From Flavobacterium sp. UBA7680 (GTDB lineage: Bacteria > Bacteroidota > Bacteroidia > Flavobacteriales > Flavobacteriaceae): a DNA stretch of 64,000 bases. How positions within the stretch are numbered: position 1 is the stretch's first letter; each line of letters begins with the position of its first letter. Below are positions 27,962 to 36,778 of the stretch, piece by piece. A program made the position numbers and the translations under genes. Where the stretch lies: assembly GCF_002482975.1 (NCBI RefSeq), contig NZ_DLHA01000022.1:1-64000 (forward strand), written 5' to 3'. The notes below the pieces were generated by a model. It saw only the letters and a list, made by a program, of their open reading frames with translations, was not told the DNA's origin and did no database searches.

Positions 27962-28918
27962 TTACGCTAATATTTTCTCAATCGCATTCAATTCATCTTC
28001 TGCAAACACTGTATTTTGCAAACAATCAATATTATTACACAATTGTTTTACAGAACTCGCACCAATTAAAACAGAAGTAATTCGTTTGTCTTTTTGCAGC
28101 CATGCCAAAGCCAATTGTGCTAAAGACTGGTTTCTATTTTGAGCAATTTCATTCAGCTGAATCAATTTCTGAATACGTTCTTCCGTAACTTCATTTTCTT
28201 TCAAATGTCCGTTTGGATTATGCGCTCTTGAGTTTTCAGGAATTCCGTTTAAATATTTATCTGTTAAAAGTCCTTGTGCCAAAGGCGAAAATGCAATACA
28301 GCCCACTCCTTTTTCTTCTAAAACATCCAATAAACCATTTTCTACCCAACGCTCTAACATCGAATATTTTGCCTGATGAATTAAACAAGGTGTTCCTAAT
28401 TGTTTTAAAACATCAACCGCAACACGAGTCTGCTCCGCCGAATAATTACTGATTCCAACATACAAGGCTTTTCCACTTCTAACAGCATGATCAAGTGCCA
28501 TCATAGTTTCTTCAATTGGCGTTTCTGGGTCTGGACGATGCGAATAAAAAATATCTACATAATCAACGTTCATTCGCTTCAAACTCTGATCTAAACTTGA
28601 TAATAAATATTTTCTCGAACCCCAGTCTCCGTAAGGGCCATTCCACATTGTATAACCCGCTTTTGTAGAAATCACAATTTCATCACGCAGATTTCCCTGA
28701 AAATTATGCCATAATATTTTACCAAAATTTTCCTCAGCAGAACCCGGAACCGGACCGTAATTATTCGCTAAATCAAAATGGGTAATTCCTTTATCAAAAG
28801 CTTCTACGGCAATACTTTCCGCATTTTCAAAATTATCTACTGAACCGAAGTTATGCCATAATCCTAAGGAAATTTCTGAAAGTAATAAACCGCTTCTTCC
28901 GCATCTGTTATATTTCAT
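27962..28918 (-). CDS. Aldo/keto reductase (YghZ-like, NADPH-dependent)
   Basis: A cytoplasmic (beta/alpha)8-barrel NADPH oxidoreductase of 318 residues, close to the E. coli YghZ (L-glyceraldehyde 3-phosphate reductase) type. Signatures are GLWHNFGSVDNFE, the catalytic FDLANNYGPVPGSAEENFG, VISTKAGYTMWNGPYGDWGS, DYVDIFYSHRPDPETPIEE and the coenzyme loop SVLIGASSVKQL. It lies downstream of the GH3/esterase genes on the same strand, separated by a long repeat, so co-regulation is uncertain. The physiological substrate is unknown. Confidence 0.92.
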   Translation of the reverse strand: MKYNRCGRSGLLLSEISLGLWHNFGSVDNFENAESIAVEAFDKGITHFDLANNYGPVPGSAEENFGKILWHNFQGNLRDEIVISTKAGYTMWNGPYGDWGSRKYLLSSLDQSLKRMNVDYVDIFYSHRPDPETPIEETMMALDHAVRSGKALYVGISNYSAEQTRVAVDVLKQLGTPCLIHQAKYSMLERWVENGLLDVLEEKGVGCIAFSPLAQGLLTDKYLNGIPENSRAHNPNGHLKENEVTEERIQKLIQLNEIAQNRNQSLAQLALAWLQKDKRITSVLIGASSVKQLCNNIDCLQNTVFAEDELNAIEKILA

Positions 28919-28978
28919 TGTTTTAGTTTAAAGGTTGGAGTTTTAATAGAATTTAAAGTTAGAAAAATAATGCTTTTG

Positions 28979-29230
28979 TTTTGCCACAAAGACACTAAGT
29001 CACAAAGATTTTTTTTACATAGCCCCTAGCTTCAGCTAGGGGAATAAGATTGGAAGTTACAAAGGGCTTTAGCCAAACCTACAAAGTTTGGCTAAAGCCC
29101 TTTTGATTGCGTTAATATTTTTCATCCAGCTAAAGCTGGACGCTATTAATCTTAAATTTTAAAAAAAACTTTGCGACTCTGCGACTTTGCGAGATTAAAA
29201 AACTTCGCGACTTAGTGCCTTTGTGGCAAA
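28979..29230. repeat. Nested inverted repeat (GCCACAAAG family enclosing a three-hairpin element)
   Basis: The outer arms are 28979-29016 (TTTTGCCACAAAGACACTAA and on) and 29161-29230 (ending CTTAGTGCCTTTGTGGCAAAA). Inside, 29023-29042 forms a hairpin (CCCCTAGCTTCAGCTAGGGG). 29061-29103 forms an 18-bp perfect stem around CTACAAA (GGGCTTTAGCCAAAC arm). 29125-29140 forms TCCAGCTAAAGCTGGA. The repeat fills the gap 28919-29235. No ORF is present. Confidence 0.78.
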
Positions 29231-29235
29231 AACGT

Positions 29236-31533
29236 CTACTCTTTTACCTCAAAACCATCTTGTAAACCTTTATCAGAACTTCCTCCAACCATGATTTTAA
29301 AAGTTCCCGGTTCAACTAAATAATTTCCTTCGTTATCATAAAAACCAAGTTCCTTATTTGTTAAAGTAAAAGTTACCGTTTTAGTTTCTCCTTTTTTAAG
29401 ACTTACCAATTCAAAACCTTTCAATTCTTTTATAGGACGAACGATACTTGCGTATTCATCATGAATATACAATTGAACCACTTCTTTTCCATCATAATTT
29501 CCAGTGTTTGTTACCTCAACACTAACCTGAACTTTTTCTCCTTTTGCGAAAGCAGTTTTATTTAATTTCAGATTTTTATAATCAAAAGTTGTATAACTCA
29601 ATCCAAAACCAAACGGAAATTGAGGCGTTTTCTCCACATCCATATAATGTGACCAGAAAACATTTTTATCGCTGTCTGTTGGTCTTCCTGTACTGTATTT
29701 GTTATAATAAATAGGAACCTGACCTACATTTCTAGGAAAAGACATTGGCAATTTCCCGCTCGGATTATAATCTCCGTATAAAACCTGTGCAACCGCATTT
29801 CCAGTTTGCGTTCCTAAATGCCAGGCTTCAACAATTGCCGGAACGTTTTCTGCAGCCCACGGAATACTCAACGGACGTCCGTTATTTAAAACCAAAACTA
29901 CATTTGGATTCACTTTATAGATTTCTTCTAATAATTCCTGCTGTAAACCTGGAAGATTCAAATCCGTTCTGCTTCTTCCTTCTCCGCTTTGGAAACCATA
30001 TTCACCTAAAACCATTACTACAACATCAGCATTTTTTGCAGCTGTTTTTGCTGCTTCAAATCCGCTTTTATCTGTAGTATTGAAAACAGTTTCAGTTAGA
30101 AAAGTTGCTTTTTGTTTTAATAAATCTGCTCCTTTTTCAAAAACCAATTGATTGTCTTTGTATTGCTGCATTCCTTCTAAAACCGAAACCGCTGTATTAT
30201 CATCTGTTGCAATTCTCCAGCTTCCAAGCGGGCTGTTTTTATCATTTGCCAAAGCGCCGATCAAAGCAATTTTTTGTCCTGATTTTTTCAGTGGCAATAA
30301 ATTCTTATCGTTCTTCAACAAAACGATAGATTTTTTCGCCATATCCAAAACGCCGGCATTATTGGCTTTACTCCCCACAACTGCTTTTTCGCGTTTTTCA
30401 TCGCAATATCTGTATGGATCATCAAATAATCCTAATTCAAATTTTACACGAAGAATTCTGCGAACGGCATCATCAACCAAAGATTCTTTTACTTTTCCTG
30501 ATTTTACTAAATCAACTAGTTTTGCAACATACAAATACGATTCCATATCCATATCAGAACCTGCAATTACAGCTTTTGCGGTTGCATCGGCTTCATCTTT
30601 TGCATATCCGTGCGCAATCATTTCACGAATCGAAGCATAATCAGAAATTACAAACCCATCAAACTTCCATTTTCCTTTTAAAATATCTCTTTGCAAAAAT
30701 GCATTTCCGGTTGCCGGAACTCCGTTTAAAGTATTAAACGAATTCATAAACGTACGAACTCCGGCTTCTACAGTTGCTTCAAAAGGAGGCAAAACCGAAT
30801 TATACAATTTAGAGTTGCTAATATCAACAATATTATATTCTAAACCTGCTTCAACATAACCATAAGCCGCAAAGTGTTTTGCACAGGCAGCAATGGTATT
30901 TACTTTAGCTAAATCGGCAATTGTTTCACCTTGAAAACCTTTTACTCTGGCGTAACCAATTTTACTTCCCAAATACGGATCTTCTCCCGAACCTTCCATC
31001 ACACGTCCCCAGCGCGCATCATTTGCTACATCGACATTTGGGCCAAAAGTCCAGTTTATTCCAGATGCCGAAGCTTCATCTGCCGCAATCGCTGCCGATT
31101 TCTTAATTGCTTCTAAATCCCAGCTTGCTGCTTCTGCTAACGGAATCGGGCTTAACGTTTTATAACCATGTATTACATCAAAACCAATAATTAACGGAAT
31201 TCCTAATCGTGTTTCTTCAACTGCAATTTTCTGTACGGCACGAACTTCTTTTACACCGCGCACCGTCAGCATTGATCCAACTAAACCTTTTCTTAAATGT
31301 TCGTATTTTAATTCAGCCGTCCCGCCTTTTGGAGCTGGTCCCGTAACATCCCAAAAACCATTGTATTGGTTCATCTGACCAACTTTCTCCTCCAATGTCA
31401 TCAAAGGCAAAAGCAAATCAATTCTTTGCTCAATAGTTTTGTTTTTATCCAAATACGGCTTTTTTTGTGCATTCATATTTCCAACAGTAAACAGGGACAA
31501 AACCCCAATAATTATTATTTTTTTATTTTTCAT
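29236..31533 (-). CDS. bglX: GH3 beta-glucosidase, BglX-type
   Basis: Predicted periplasmic exo-acting beta-glucosidase that would trim glucose from gluco- or glucomanno-oligosaccharides. A signal peptide ends at MNAQKK (about residue 22). The GH3 N-terminal barrel has GFDVIHGYKT, NWTFGPNVDVANDARWGRVMEG, CAKHFAAYG and the nucleophile region GFVISDYASI (Asp298). The second domain has KSIVLLKNDKNLLPL and VVMVLGEYGFQSGEGRSR (acid/base region). A C-terminal fibronectin-III-like domain contains VQVSVEVTNTGNYDGKEVVQLY. At 765 residues it is full length. It is downstream of two esterase genes. Confidence 0.95.
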   Translation of the reverse strand: MKNKKIIIIGVLSLFTVGNMNAQKKPYLDKNKTIEQRIDLLLPLMTLEEKVGQMNQYNGFWDVTGPAPKGGTAELKYEHLRKGLVGSMLTVRGVKEVRAVQKIAVEETRLGIPLIIGFDVIHGYKTLSPIPLAEAASWDLEAIKKSAAIAADEASASGINWTFGPNVDVANDARWGRVMEGSGEDPYLGSKIGYARVKGFQGETIADLAKVNTIAACAKHFAAYGYVEAGLEYNIVDISNSKLYNSVLPPFEATVEAGVRTFMNSFNTLNGVPATGNAFLQRDILKGKWKFDGFVISDYASIREMIAHGYAKDEADATAKAVIAGSDMDMESYLYVAKLVDLVKSGKVKESLVDDAVRRILRVKFELGLFDDPYRYCDEKREKAVVGSKANNAGVLDMAKKSIVLLKNDKNLLPLKKSGQKIALIGALANDKNSPLGSWRIATDDNTAVSVLEGMQQYKDNQLVFEKGADLLKQKATFLTETVFNTTDKSGFEAAKTAAKNADVVVMVLGEYGFQSGEGRSRTDLNLPGLQQELLEEIYKVNPNVVLVLNNGRPLSIPWAAENVPAIVEAWHLGTQTGNAVAQVLYGDYNPSGKLPMSFPRNVGQVPIYYNKYSTGRPTDSDKNVFWSHYMDVEKTPQFPFGFGLSYTTFDYKNLKLNKTAFAKGEKVQVSVEVTNTGNYDGKEVVQLYIHDEYASIVRPIKELKGFELVSLKKGETKTVTFTLTNKELGFYDNEGNYLVEPGTFKIMVGGSSDKGLQDGFEVKE

Positions 31534-31543
31534 GGTTAGTTTT

Positions 31544-31717
31544 TTTTGAGGTGCTAAGGTTCTGAGGTACTAAGATTCTAAGTTTTTTTTCCAAAACTTT
31601 GCGGGGCTTCGACTTCGCTCAGCCTGACAAAAGCGAGCAAAAACATCTGCGCAAATCAGTTGAATCAGTAAAATTTGTGGGCAAAAAAATCTAAAATCTA
31701 CATTCTAAAATCTAAAA
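31544..31717. repeat. Composite intergenic repeat between esterase and bglX genes
   Basis: Several distinct repeat words are strung together. GAGGTGCTAAGGTTCTGAGG with TACTAAGATTCTAAG opens it, a word also found at 62823-62903. GGGGCTTCGACTTCGCTCAG follows (31612 on), a relative of a word inside the radical SAM gene. ATCAGTTGAATCAGTAAAAT follows, and then a CTAAAATCTACATTCTAAAA tail. No ORF. Confidence 0.65.
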
Positions 31718-31722
31718 TCAAT

Positions 31723-33102
31723 TCACTCCGTGATAAAACAAGAAGCCGGCAAATTTGCTTTATTAAACAAATCTGACTGTGTTGTATTTCCCCACGCAAA
31801 TCTCACTCTTACTGGGGTTGTTACTTTTTTACTTGTCAAAATCACCTGATTATTTTTTATTGAAGCTTCTGCAGGAAAGAAATTTCCATCGGCTCCAGCC
31901 ACTTCAAATTGATTCGAAATTTTGTTTTTGAAATACAAACCTTCAGCATAATCAAAAGAAACGGTTACTTTGTTTTTATCGATTTTAATTTCTTTGAAAA
32001 GCGGGCCGTTAACCAAATTTGAATTTGCTTTATAAACTTCGGCTAAAGCCAAATTTGCCAAACGAATTCCAACTGATTTTTTATTCTTTGGATGAATATC
32101 AATTGTATCTGAAATATCCGAAGTCAAAACCATTCCTGTTTTTGGAACTTCTTTTAAAATTTTCCTTTGAGAATTTCTAACCGTAACATTCGAGAAATTA
32201 TTTGTTCCTGTTTTATATGGTGCAATTTGAACGAAATAAAAAGGAAAATCATCGTTCCAATTTTTTCTCCACGAAGTAATCAAAGTCGAAAGTGTTTTAT
32301 CGTAAACTAAAGAACCTACATTTGATTCTCCCTGATACCAAATTGTTCCGGCAATTTTAAATCCAACAATTGGAGCAATCATCGCATTATAAGCACGTCC
32401 GGGTTGGTGCGGACCATATTCCTGTTCGTATAGTTTTTTGGCATTTTCTAATAAAACCGGATCGTTTTGAATCACTTCTTCCGGCATCCAGATTTCGGCT
32501 GGAGTTCCGCCCCAGTTCGATGAAATTAATCCGATTGGTACATTTTTTAAATCTTCGCGTAAACGTTTAGCAAAAAAGTAGCCAACGGCGCTGAAATATT
32601 TCATGGTTTCGGGAGTCGATTCAACCCAATTTCCTAATACATTATTTTGCGGACTTGTTGCTGTTGATTTTGAAACGGTAAAAAATCGAATATTCGGATT
32701 CGTGGCATTTTTTACTTCTTCATCACCATTTTCGATTCCCCAGCTTGCAGACATTTCCATGTTCGATTGTCCAGAACAAATCCAGACTTCTCCAATTAAA
32801 ATGTTTTTTAAAACAACTTCGTTATATCCTTTTATAGAAATTGTGTAAGGTCCGCCGGCTTCTGGAGTTTTAATTACAAGTTCCCATTTTGCCTGATTAC
32901 TTGTAACGGCTTTATATTCCTGATTGTTCCAGCTTGAAACTAATTTAATTTCTTCTTTTGGATTTGCCCAGCCCCAGATTTTTACTTCAGAATTACGCTG
33001 TAAAACCATATTATCTCCAAAAATATTCGGAAGCGTAACATTTGCTGTTATGATATTTGAAATCATAAAAAAGAAAATAAGCTTAAGTATATTATTTTTC
33101 AT
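31723..33102 (-). CDS. Sialate O-acetylesterase-family acetylesterase
   Basis: An exported SGNH-fold carbohydrate acetylesterase of the SASA family. A signal peptide lies at residues 1-20 (ending near ITANVT). The nucleophile block is WICSGQSNMEMSASWG. The catalytic loop motif is TIWYQGESN, and the late block near VGIRLANLALAEVY is typical. Its first 11 bases overlap the preceding esterase gene, which indicates translational coupling. In this locus, release of acetyl groups from acetylated mannan is more likely than action on sialic acid; that substrate is inferred from context. Confidence 0.9.
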   Translation of the reverse strand: MKNNILKLIFFFMISNIITANVTLPNIFGDNMVLQRNSEVKIWGWANPKEEIKLVSSWNNQEYKAVTSNQAKWELVIKTPEAGGPYTISIKGYNEVVLKNILIGEVWICSGQSNMEMSASWGIENGDEEVKNATNPNIRFFTVSKSTATSPQNNVLGNWVESTPETMKYFSAVGYFFAKRLREDLKNVPIGLISSNWGGTPAEIWMPEEVIQNDPVLLENAKKLYEQEYGPHQPGRAYNAMIAPIVGFKIAGTIWYQGESNVGSLVYDKTLSTLITSWRKNWNDDFPFYFVQIAPYKTGTNNFSNVTVRNSQRKILKEVPKTGMVLTSDISDTIDIHPKNKKSVGIRLANLALAEVYKANSNLVNGPLFKEIKIDKNKVTVSFDYAEGLYFKNKISNQFEVAGADGNFFPAEASIKNNQVILTSKKVTTPVRVRFAWGNTTQSDLFNKANLPASCFITE

Positions 33103-34183
33103 TTAACAGCTTTTTTAAAAATGGAGCATATTCATCTACCAAAACTTTATGATCTTCAACATCAGGATGTCCTGAACAGCCTTTTGGCGTCATTGGTTTG
33201 AATTTGAAAATCTGAATTGGCTTATGTGTTTTGTCTTCTGCGAAAGCGTTTTTCACTTTATTCAGACAATCTTCAAAAACAACTGCTCTTTCTCCACCAA
33301 CCATTGGGCTGTTTGTAATGACAATCTGCACATTTGGATTGTGTTCGTAAAGCATTTTTATAAAGTTGATGTAATTCGAAACATACTTTTCGGGATTAAA
33401 AGGCAGACGTTCTTTTTTTCCGTCTCCGCCAGAAAAATCATTTGTTCCTAAAGCAATACTTATAATATCAGGCTGAAAAGCAAAATCGTATTTTAGTTTT
33501 GAGGAATCTTTGGTCAAATACAAATTAGGATAAACATCCGGCATTATAGCTTCGTCTTTGTTTTCGTCGTTCCAGTTTCTGTAAATTCCAATTCCTGAAA
33601 CGCAGCTCATTAAATAGTCAACACCAATTTCTCTTGAAATTCTTGGTCCGTAAGCATAATAACCATTATGATGATCCATATATTCGCCTTTATCACACGG
33701 AATATCCGACGGATCACTAGCCGCACCGCAAGTAATGGAATCACCTATAAATTCGATTTTCTTTTTCTTTTTGGATGAAATTGAAGTCAGTTTTGCAGTT
33801 GTTCCGGCAAATAAAATATTCCCGCTTTGAGCTTCGGTATTTTTATAAATTTCTAAATGATGTTCTTTTTTATTGGAAGTTATTTTTATTGAAAATGATT
33901 GAACTGCTCCTTTTTCTATTCTGATTTTTCCAATATATTTTCCGTCTAAAACCAACTGAATATAATTATGATGTTCATAAGCATCAACACTTTGAAGCGA
34001 AATTGAACATTCATTTCCTGTAAAATTAAAAGATACAGAAGATGCAGTTCCTATTAAGATTACTTGATTATTTTGAAGTTTGTCAACTCTTCCCGCATAA
34101 AGAAAAGTATCCTGGTTTTGTGATGTCGAAACAAGTGAAATCAGCAAAAACAGAATTAAAAGGGCGTTTTTTTTTGGAAACAT
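33092..34183 (-). CDS. CE2-type SGNH acetyl esterase
   Basis: A secreted carbohydrate esterase with an N-terminal jelly-roll domain (about residues 25-140) and a C-terminal SGNH domain, the layout of CE2 enzymes. A signal peptide ends near ISLVSTSQ. Catalytic blocks are KKIEFIGDSITCGAA (Ser), ISIALGTNDFSGGDG (block III Asn) and SGHPDVEDHKVLVDE (His, with Asp three residues before). Such enzymes remove acetyl esters from mannan and xylan oligosaccharides. It heads the minus-strand run with the SASA-family gene and bglX. It overlaps the next gene by 11 bases. Confidence 0.9.
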   Translation of the reverse strand: MFPKKNALLILFLLISLVSTSQNQDTFLYAGRVDKLQNNQVILIGTASSVSFNFTGNECSISLQSVDAYEHHNYIQLVLDGKYIGKIRIEKGAVQSFSIKITSNKKEHHLEIYKNTEAQSGNILFAGTTAKLTSISSKKKKKIEFIGDSITCGAASDPSDIPCDKGEYMDHHNGYYAYGPRISREIGVDYLMSCVSGIGIYRNWNDENKDEAIMPDVYPNLYLTKDSSKLKYDFAFQPDIISIALGTNDFSGGDGKKERLPFNPEKYVSNYINFIKMLYEHNPNVQIVITNSPMVGGERAVVFEDCLNKVKNAFAEDKTHKPIQIFKFKPMTPKGCSGHPDVEDHKVLVDEYAPFLKKLLNEK

Positions 34184-34377
34184 AATTTATTTGTTAAAAT
34201 ATAAATACGATTCACAAATATATTTGAAACTTAATAAACATAAAGATACTAAAACATCAAAAAGTAATAAAAAAACACCACGTAAACACATCATTTAATT
34301 GCTAATTCTTACAATCTATACTGTATTTAGAAAAATAACGTTCTATCTTAGCAACTAAACATTTTCTTACTTAAAAA

Positions 34378-34878
34378 ATGAAATCTTACTTTATTATCTT
34401 CATCCTTTCTGTTGTTTTATTTTCTTCTTTTACTTCAAAAGAGAAAAATAAAAGTGTAATTCGAAAAGAACAATCGGCAATAGATCGTGACTCTATAATA
34501 GTTTTTGCTAAAAAATATTTGGGAACACCTTATTTATATGCGAGCAGTAATCCGCAAAAAGGGTTTGACTGTTCTGGATTTGTGAGTTATGTTTTTGGGA
34601 ATTTTGGGATGACCTTGCCGAGAAGTTCGAGCGGATATAAAAATTTAGGAACGGCGTTAAAACCTGAAGATTTTAAAGTTGGAGATATTTTGGTTTTTTA
34701 CGGCTATAAAGACAAAACCGTAATTGGTCATCTTGGCATAATTTGCGAGGCTGACGGAATGCATTCTAAGTTTATTCACGCTTCTTCCGGAAAAGCGCAG
34801 CAGGTTACGATTACATCTCTTGATACAGAACATTATACGAACCGTTTTTATAAATGTATTGATGTAATTTCAAAATAA
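34378..34878 (+). CDS. NlpC/P60-family cysteine peptidase
   Basis: A small exported peptidase that would cut peptide bonds in peptidoglycan stems. An N-terminal hydrophobic signal (about residues 4-20) is followed by the NlpC/P60 domain: YLGTPYLYASSN, the nucleophile region GFDCSGFVSYVF, GDILVFYGYKDKTVIGHLGI (catalytic His) and KFIHASSGKA (third residue). At 166 residues it is a single-domain member. A strong bidirectional terminator separates it from the convergent DUF1573 gene. Confidence 0.92.
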   Translation: MKSYFIIFILSVVLFSSFTSKEKNKSVIRKEQSAIDRDSIIVFAKKYLGTPYLYASSNPQKGFDCSGFVSYVFGNFGMTLPRSSSGYKNLGTALKPEDFKVGDILVFYGYKDKTVIGHLGIICEADGMHSKFIHASSGKAQQVTITSLDTEHYTNRFYKCIDVISK

Positions 34879-34914
34879 AAAAGCTCCAGATATGTAATGT
34901 CTCTGGAGCTTTCA
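34876..34914 (+). terminator. Bidirectional terminator between NlpC/P60 and DUF1573 genes
   Basis: AAAGCTCCAGA pairs with TCTGGAGCTTT, an 11-bp perfect stem with an 11-base loop. A-rich and T-rich flanks on the two sides would let it end transcripts from both converging genes. Confidence 0.75.
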
Positions 34915-34935
34915 CTTTATAACTAACCTTTATTT

Positions 34936-35349
34936 TTAAATAACCGTTCCTTTTAACGTAAGTATTTTTGGAGCAGTTTCAGCACTTGTTGTTACAGTAA
35001 CTGTTTTTGTAAATGCGCCTTTGTTTGCTGCATTGTAAGTTGCTGTTACTTTTGCAGATTTACCAGGTAAAATTGGTTCTTTTGTATAATCTGTTGCTGT
35101 ACAACCGCATGAACCTTGAACTTGTGTAATTACAACGGCAGTTTTTCCTGTGTTTTTAAATTCATAAACGATTGCTTTTGGAGTTCCTTGTGGAATTTCT
35201 CCAACATCGATTGTTTCTGTTTTCCAAACAATTGTCGAAGCTGTTTCAGTAATTTTTGTTTCAGCTGTTAAAGATTTTACCGGAGCAATTGCTGAAAAAG
35301 ACATTAGGCTTAAAGCCAAAACCAGCATAGAAATTTTGATGATTTTCAT
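34936..35349 (-). CDS. DUF1573-family exported protein
   Basis: A signal peptide (about residues 1-22, MSFSAIAP) precedes a single Ig-like domain of the DUF1573 type. Signatures are the ETIDVGEIPQGTPKAIVYEF start, the GKTAVVITQVQGSCGCT cysteine pair and GKSAKVTATYNA. The domain folds as an immunoglobulin-like ASPM/SPD-2/Hydin relative. At 137 residues only this domain is present. Function is unknown; such proteins are common in Bacteroidota envelopes. The gene faces the two-component system across 163 bp with no clear promoter seen. Confidence 0.9.
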   Translation of the reverse strand: MKIIKISMLVLALSLMSFSAIAPVKSLTAETKITETASTIVWKTETIDVGEIPQGTPKAIVYEFKNTGKTAVVITQVQGSCGCTATDYTKEPILPGKSAKVTATYNAANKGAFTKTVTVTTSAETAPKILTLKGTVI

Positions 35350-35512
35350 AGTTAAATATATTAATGGTTTATAGTTCGATATTTACATTACAAAGATATT
35401 TCAGACAAAAAGAAATCGCTGTTAAGCGGTTTCAAATGTTTGTTAATGACTTGTTAATCGCCGTTTTTAACTATATTTTTGATTAATATTACACTCTCAA
35501 AAGTCTGTTTTC

Positions 35513-36778
35513 TTGAAAATTAATAAACTCAATAGTATTATCGTTCTGGGATTGGTCGCCATTATTAGTATTTTGGTGGCGCAATTGCTTTGGACAAAAG
35601 AGGCTTTTACGATAGAGCAGAAAAAGCTGAGTCAAAAAGCTCATATTGCACTTCTTGAAGTGGCAAAAAAACTGTATGAAGGAACGAGCCACGAACTTCC
35701 GGCGCAAAGTCCTGTACAGAAAATTTCGAATGATTATTATATTGTAAATGTCGATAATGAGTTTGAACCTGATATTTTAGAATTTTATCTAAAAACAGAA
35801 TTCAAAAAAATGAATATTACGACGGATTTTGAATATGCAATGTACAATTGCCAAAGTGATGAAATGATTTACGGCGATTATATTTCTTTGTCGAAAAAAA
35901 AATCAGAATGTAAAAAGACGGTTTATTTCCCGAAGCATAAAAATTTAGTCTATTATTTTGCAGTTCGTTTTCCTAATGAAACGACTTATTTATTTAGTTC
36001 GATGCGCTTTTGGTTTGTGCTTTCGATCATGTTGATTTTAATTTTATTGATTTACGTTTATTCGATTTTTACGCTTTTGCAGCAAAAAAAATACTCTGAA
36101 TTACAGCGTGATTTTATCAATAATATGACGCATGAATTTAAAACGCCTTTATCTTCTATTTTAATTGCTTCCAAATATTTAAGCGAACAAAATCCTATTA
36201 AGGACGATAAAAAACTGCATACTTATACGGAGATTATTATCAATCAAAGCAATAAACTGAATCATCATATTGAAAAGATTTTAAATATTGCAAAATCAGA
36301 CTATGCGCCTTTAGAATTAAAAAAAGAACCTGTTTTAATTATTCCGGTTATTGAAGAAGCCATTGAAAATATTCAGCTAAAATATCCTGAAGCTGTTATT
36401 ACTATAGAAAGCCCTTCTAAGGAATATTTATTAGAAACAGATGTTTTTCACTTTGGAAATCTGATTTACAATCTTTTAGATAATGCGGTTAAATACTGCA
36501 ATAAAAAGCCCGAAATTACGATTAGAATTTATGAGGAGAATTCCATTTTAAAATTGGAGTTTGTTGATAACGGGATTGGAATTTCTACTAAAAAAATATC
36601 TTATATATTTGATAAGTTTTACCGGATTCAAAACGAAAAGAGTAATGAAGTAAATGGTTTTGGATTGGGATTATATTACGTAAAAGAAATCTGCAGTTTG
36701 CAAAACTGGAAAATAAAAGCTGAAAATAATACTGAAAACGGAGTTACTATAACTTTGTCTATTCCTTATAAAAAATGA
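35513..36778 (+). CDS. Sensor histidine kinase
   Basis: A membrane-bound sensor kinase with two membrane segments (about residues 9-27 and 165-187) flanking a periplasmic domain of about 135 residues with three cysteines (YNCQ, SECKK). HisKA carries the phospho-accepting His207 in FINNMTHEFKTPLSS. The HATPase domain has NLIYNLLDNAVKYC, LEFVDNGIGIS and GFGLGLYYVKEI. The start is TTG at 35513. No ATG is in frame upstream before a stop, and this start gives the complete first membrane helix. The stop overlaps the response-regulator start by 4 bases (ATGA). Confidence 0.94.
   Translation: MKINKLNSIIVLGLVAIISILVAQLLWTKEAFTIEQKKLSQKAHIALLEVAKKLYEGTSHELPAQSPVQKISNDYYIVNVDNEFEPDILEFYLKTEFKKMNITTDFEYAMYNCQSDEMIYGDYISLSKKKSECKKTVYFPKHKNLVYYFAVRFPNETTYLFSSMRFWFVLSIMLILILLIYVYSIFTLLQQKKYSELQRDFINNMTHEFKTPLSSILIASKYLSEQNPIKDDKKLHTYTEIIINQSNKLNHHIEKILNIAKSDYAPLELKKEPVLIIPVIEEAIENIQLKYPEAVITIESPSKEYLLETDVFHFGNLIYNLLDNAVKYCNKKPEITIRIYEENSILKLEFVDNGIGISTKKISYIFDKFYRIQNEKSNEVNGFGLGLYYVKEICSLQNWKIKAENNTENGVTITLSIPYKK

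Noticed and set aside
30152..30640. 162-codon open frame on the plus strand within bglX
   Set aside because: It is antisense to a clear GH3 gene, has no family resemblance and reads as the complement of conserved motifs.
9386..34183. Recent horizontal transfer of the mannan region
   Set aside because: No integrase, IS element, tRNA junction or clear base-composition step marks its ends.
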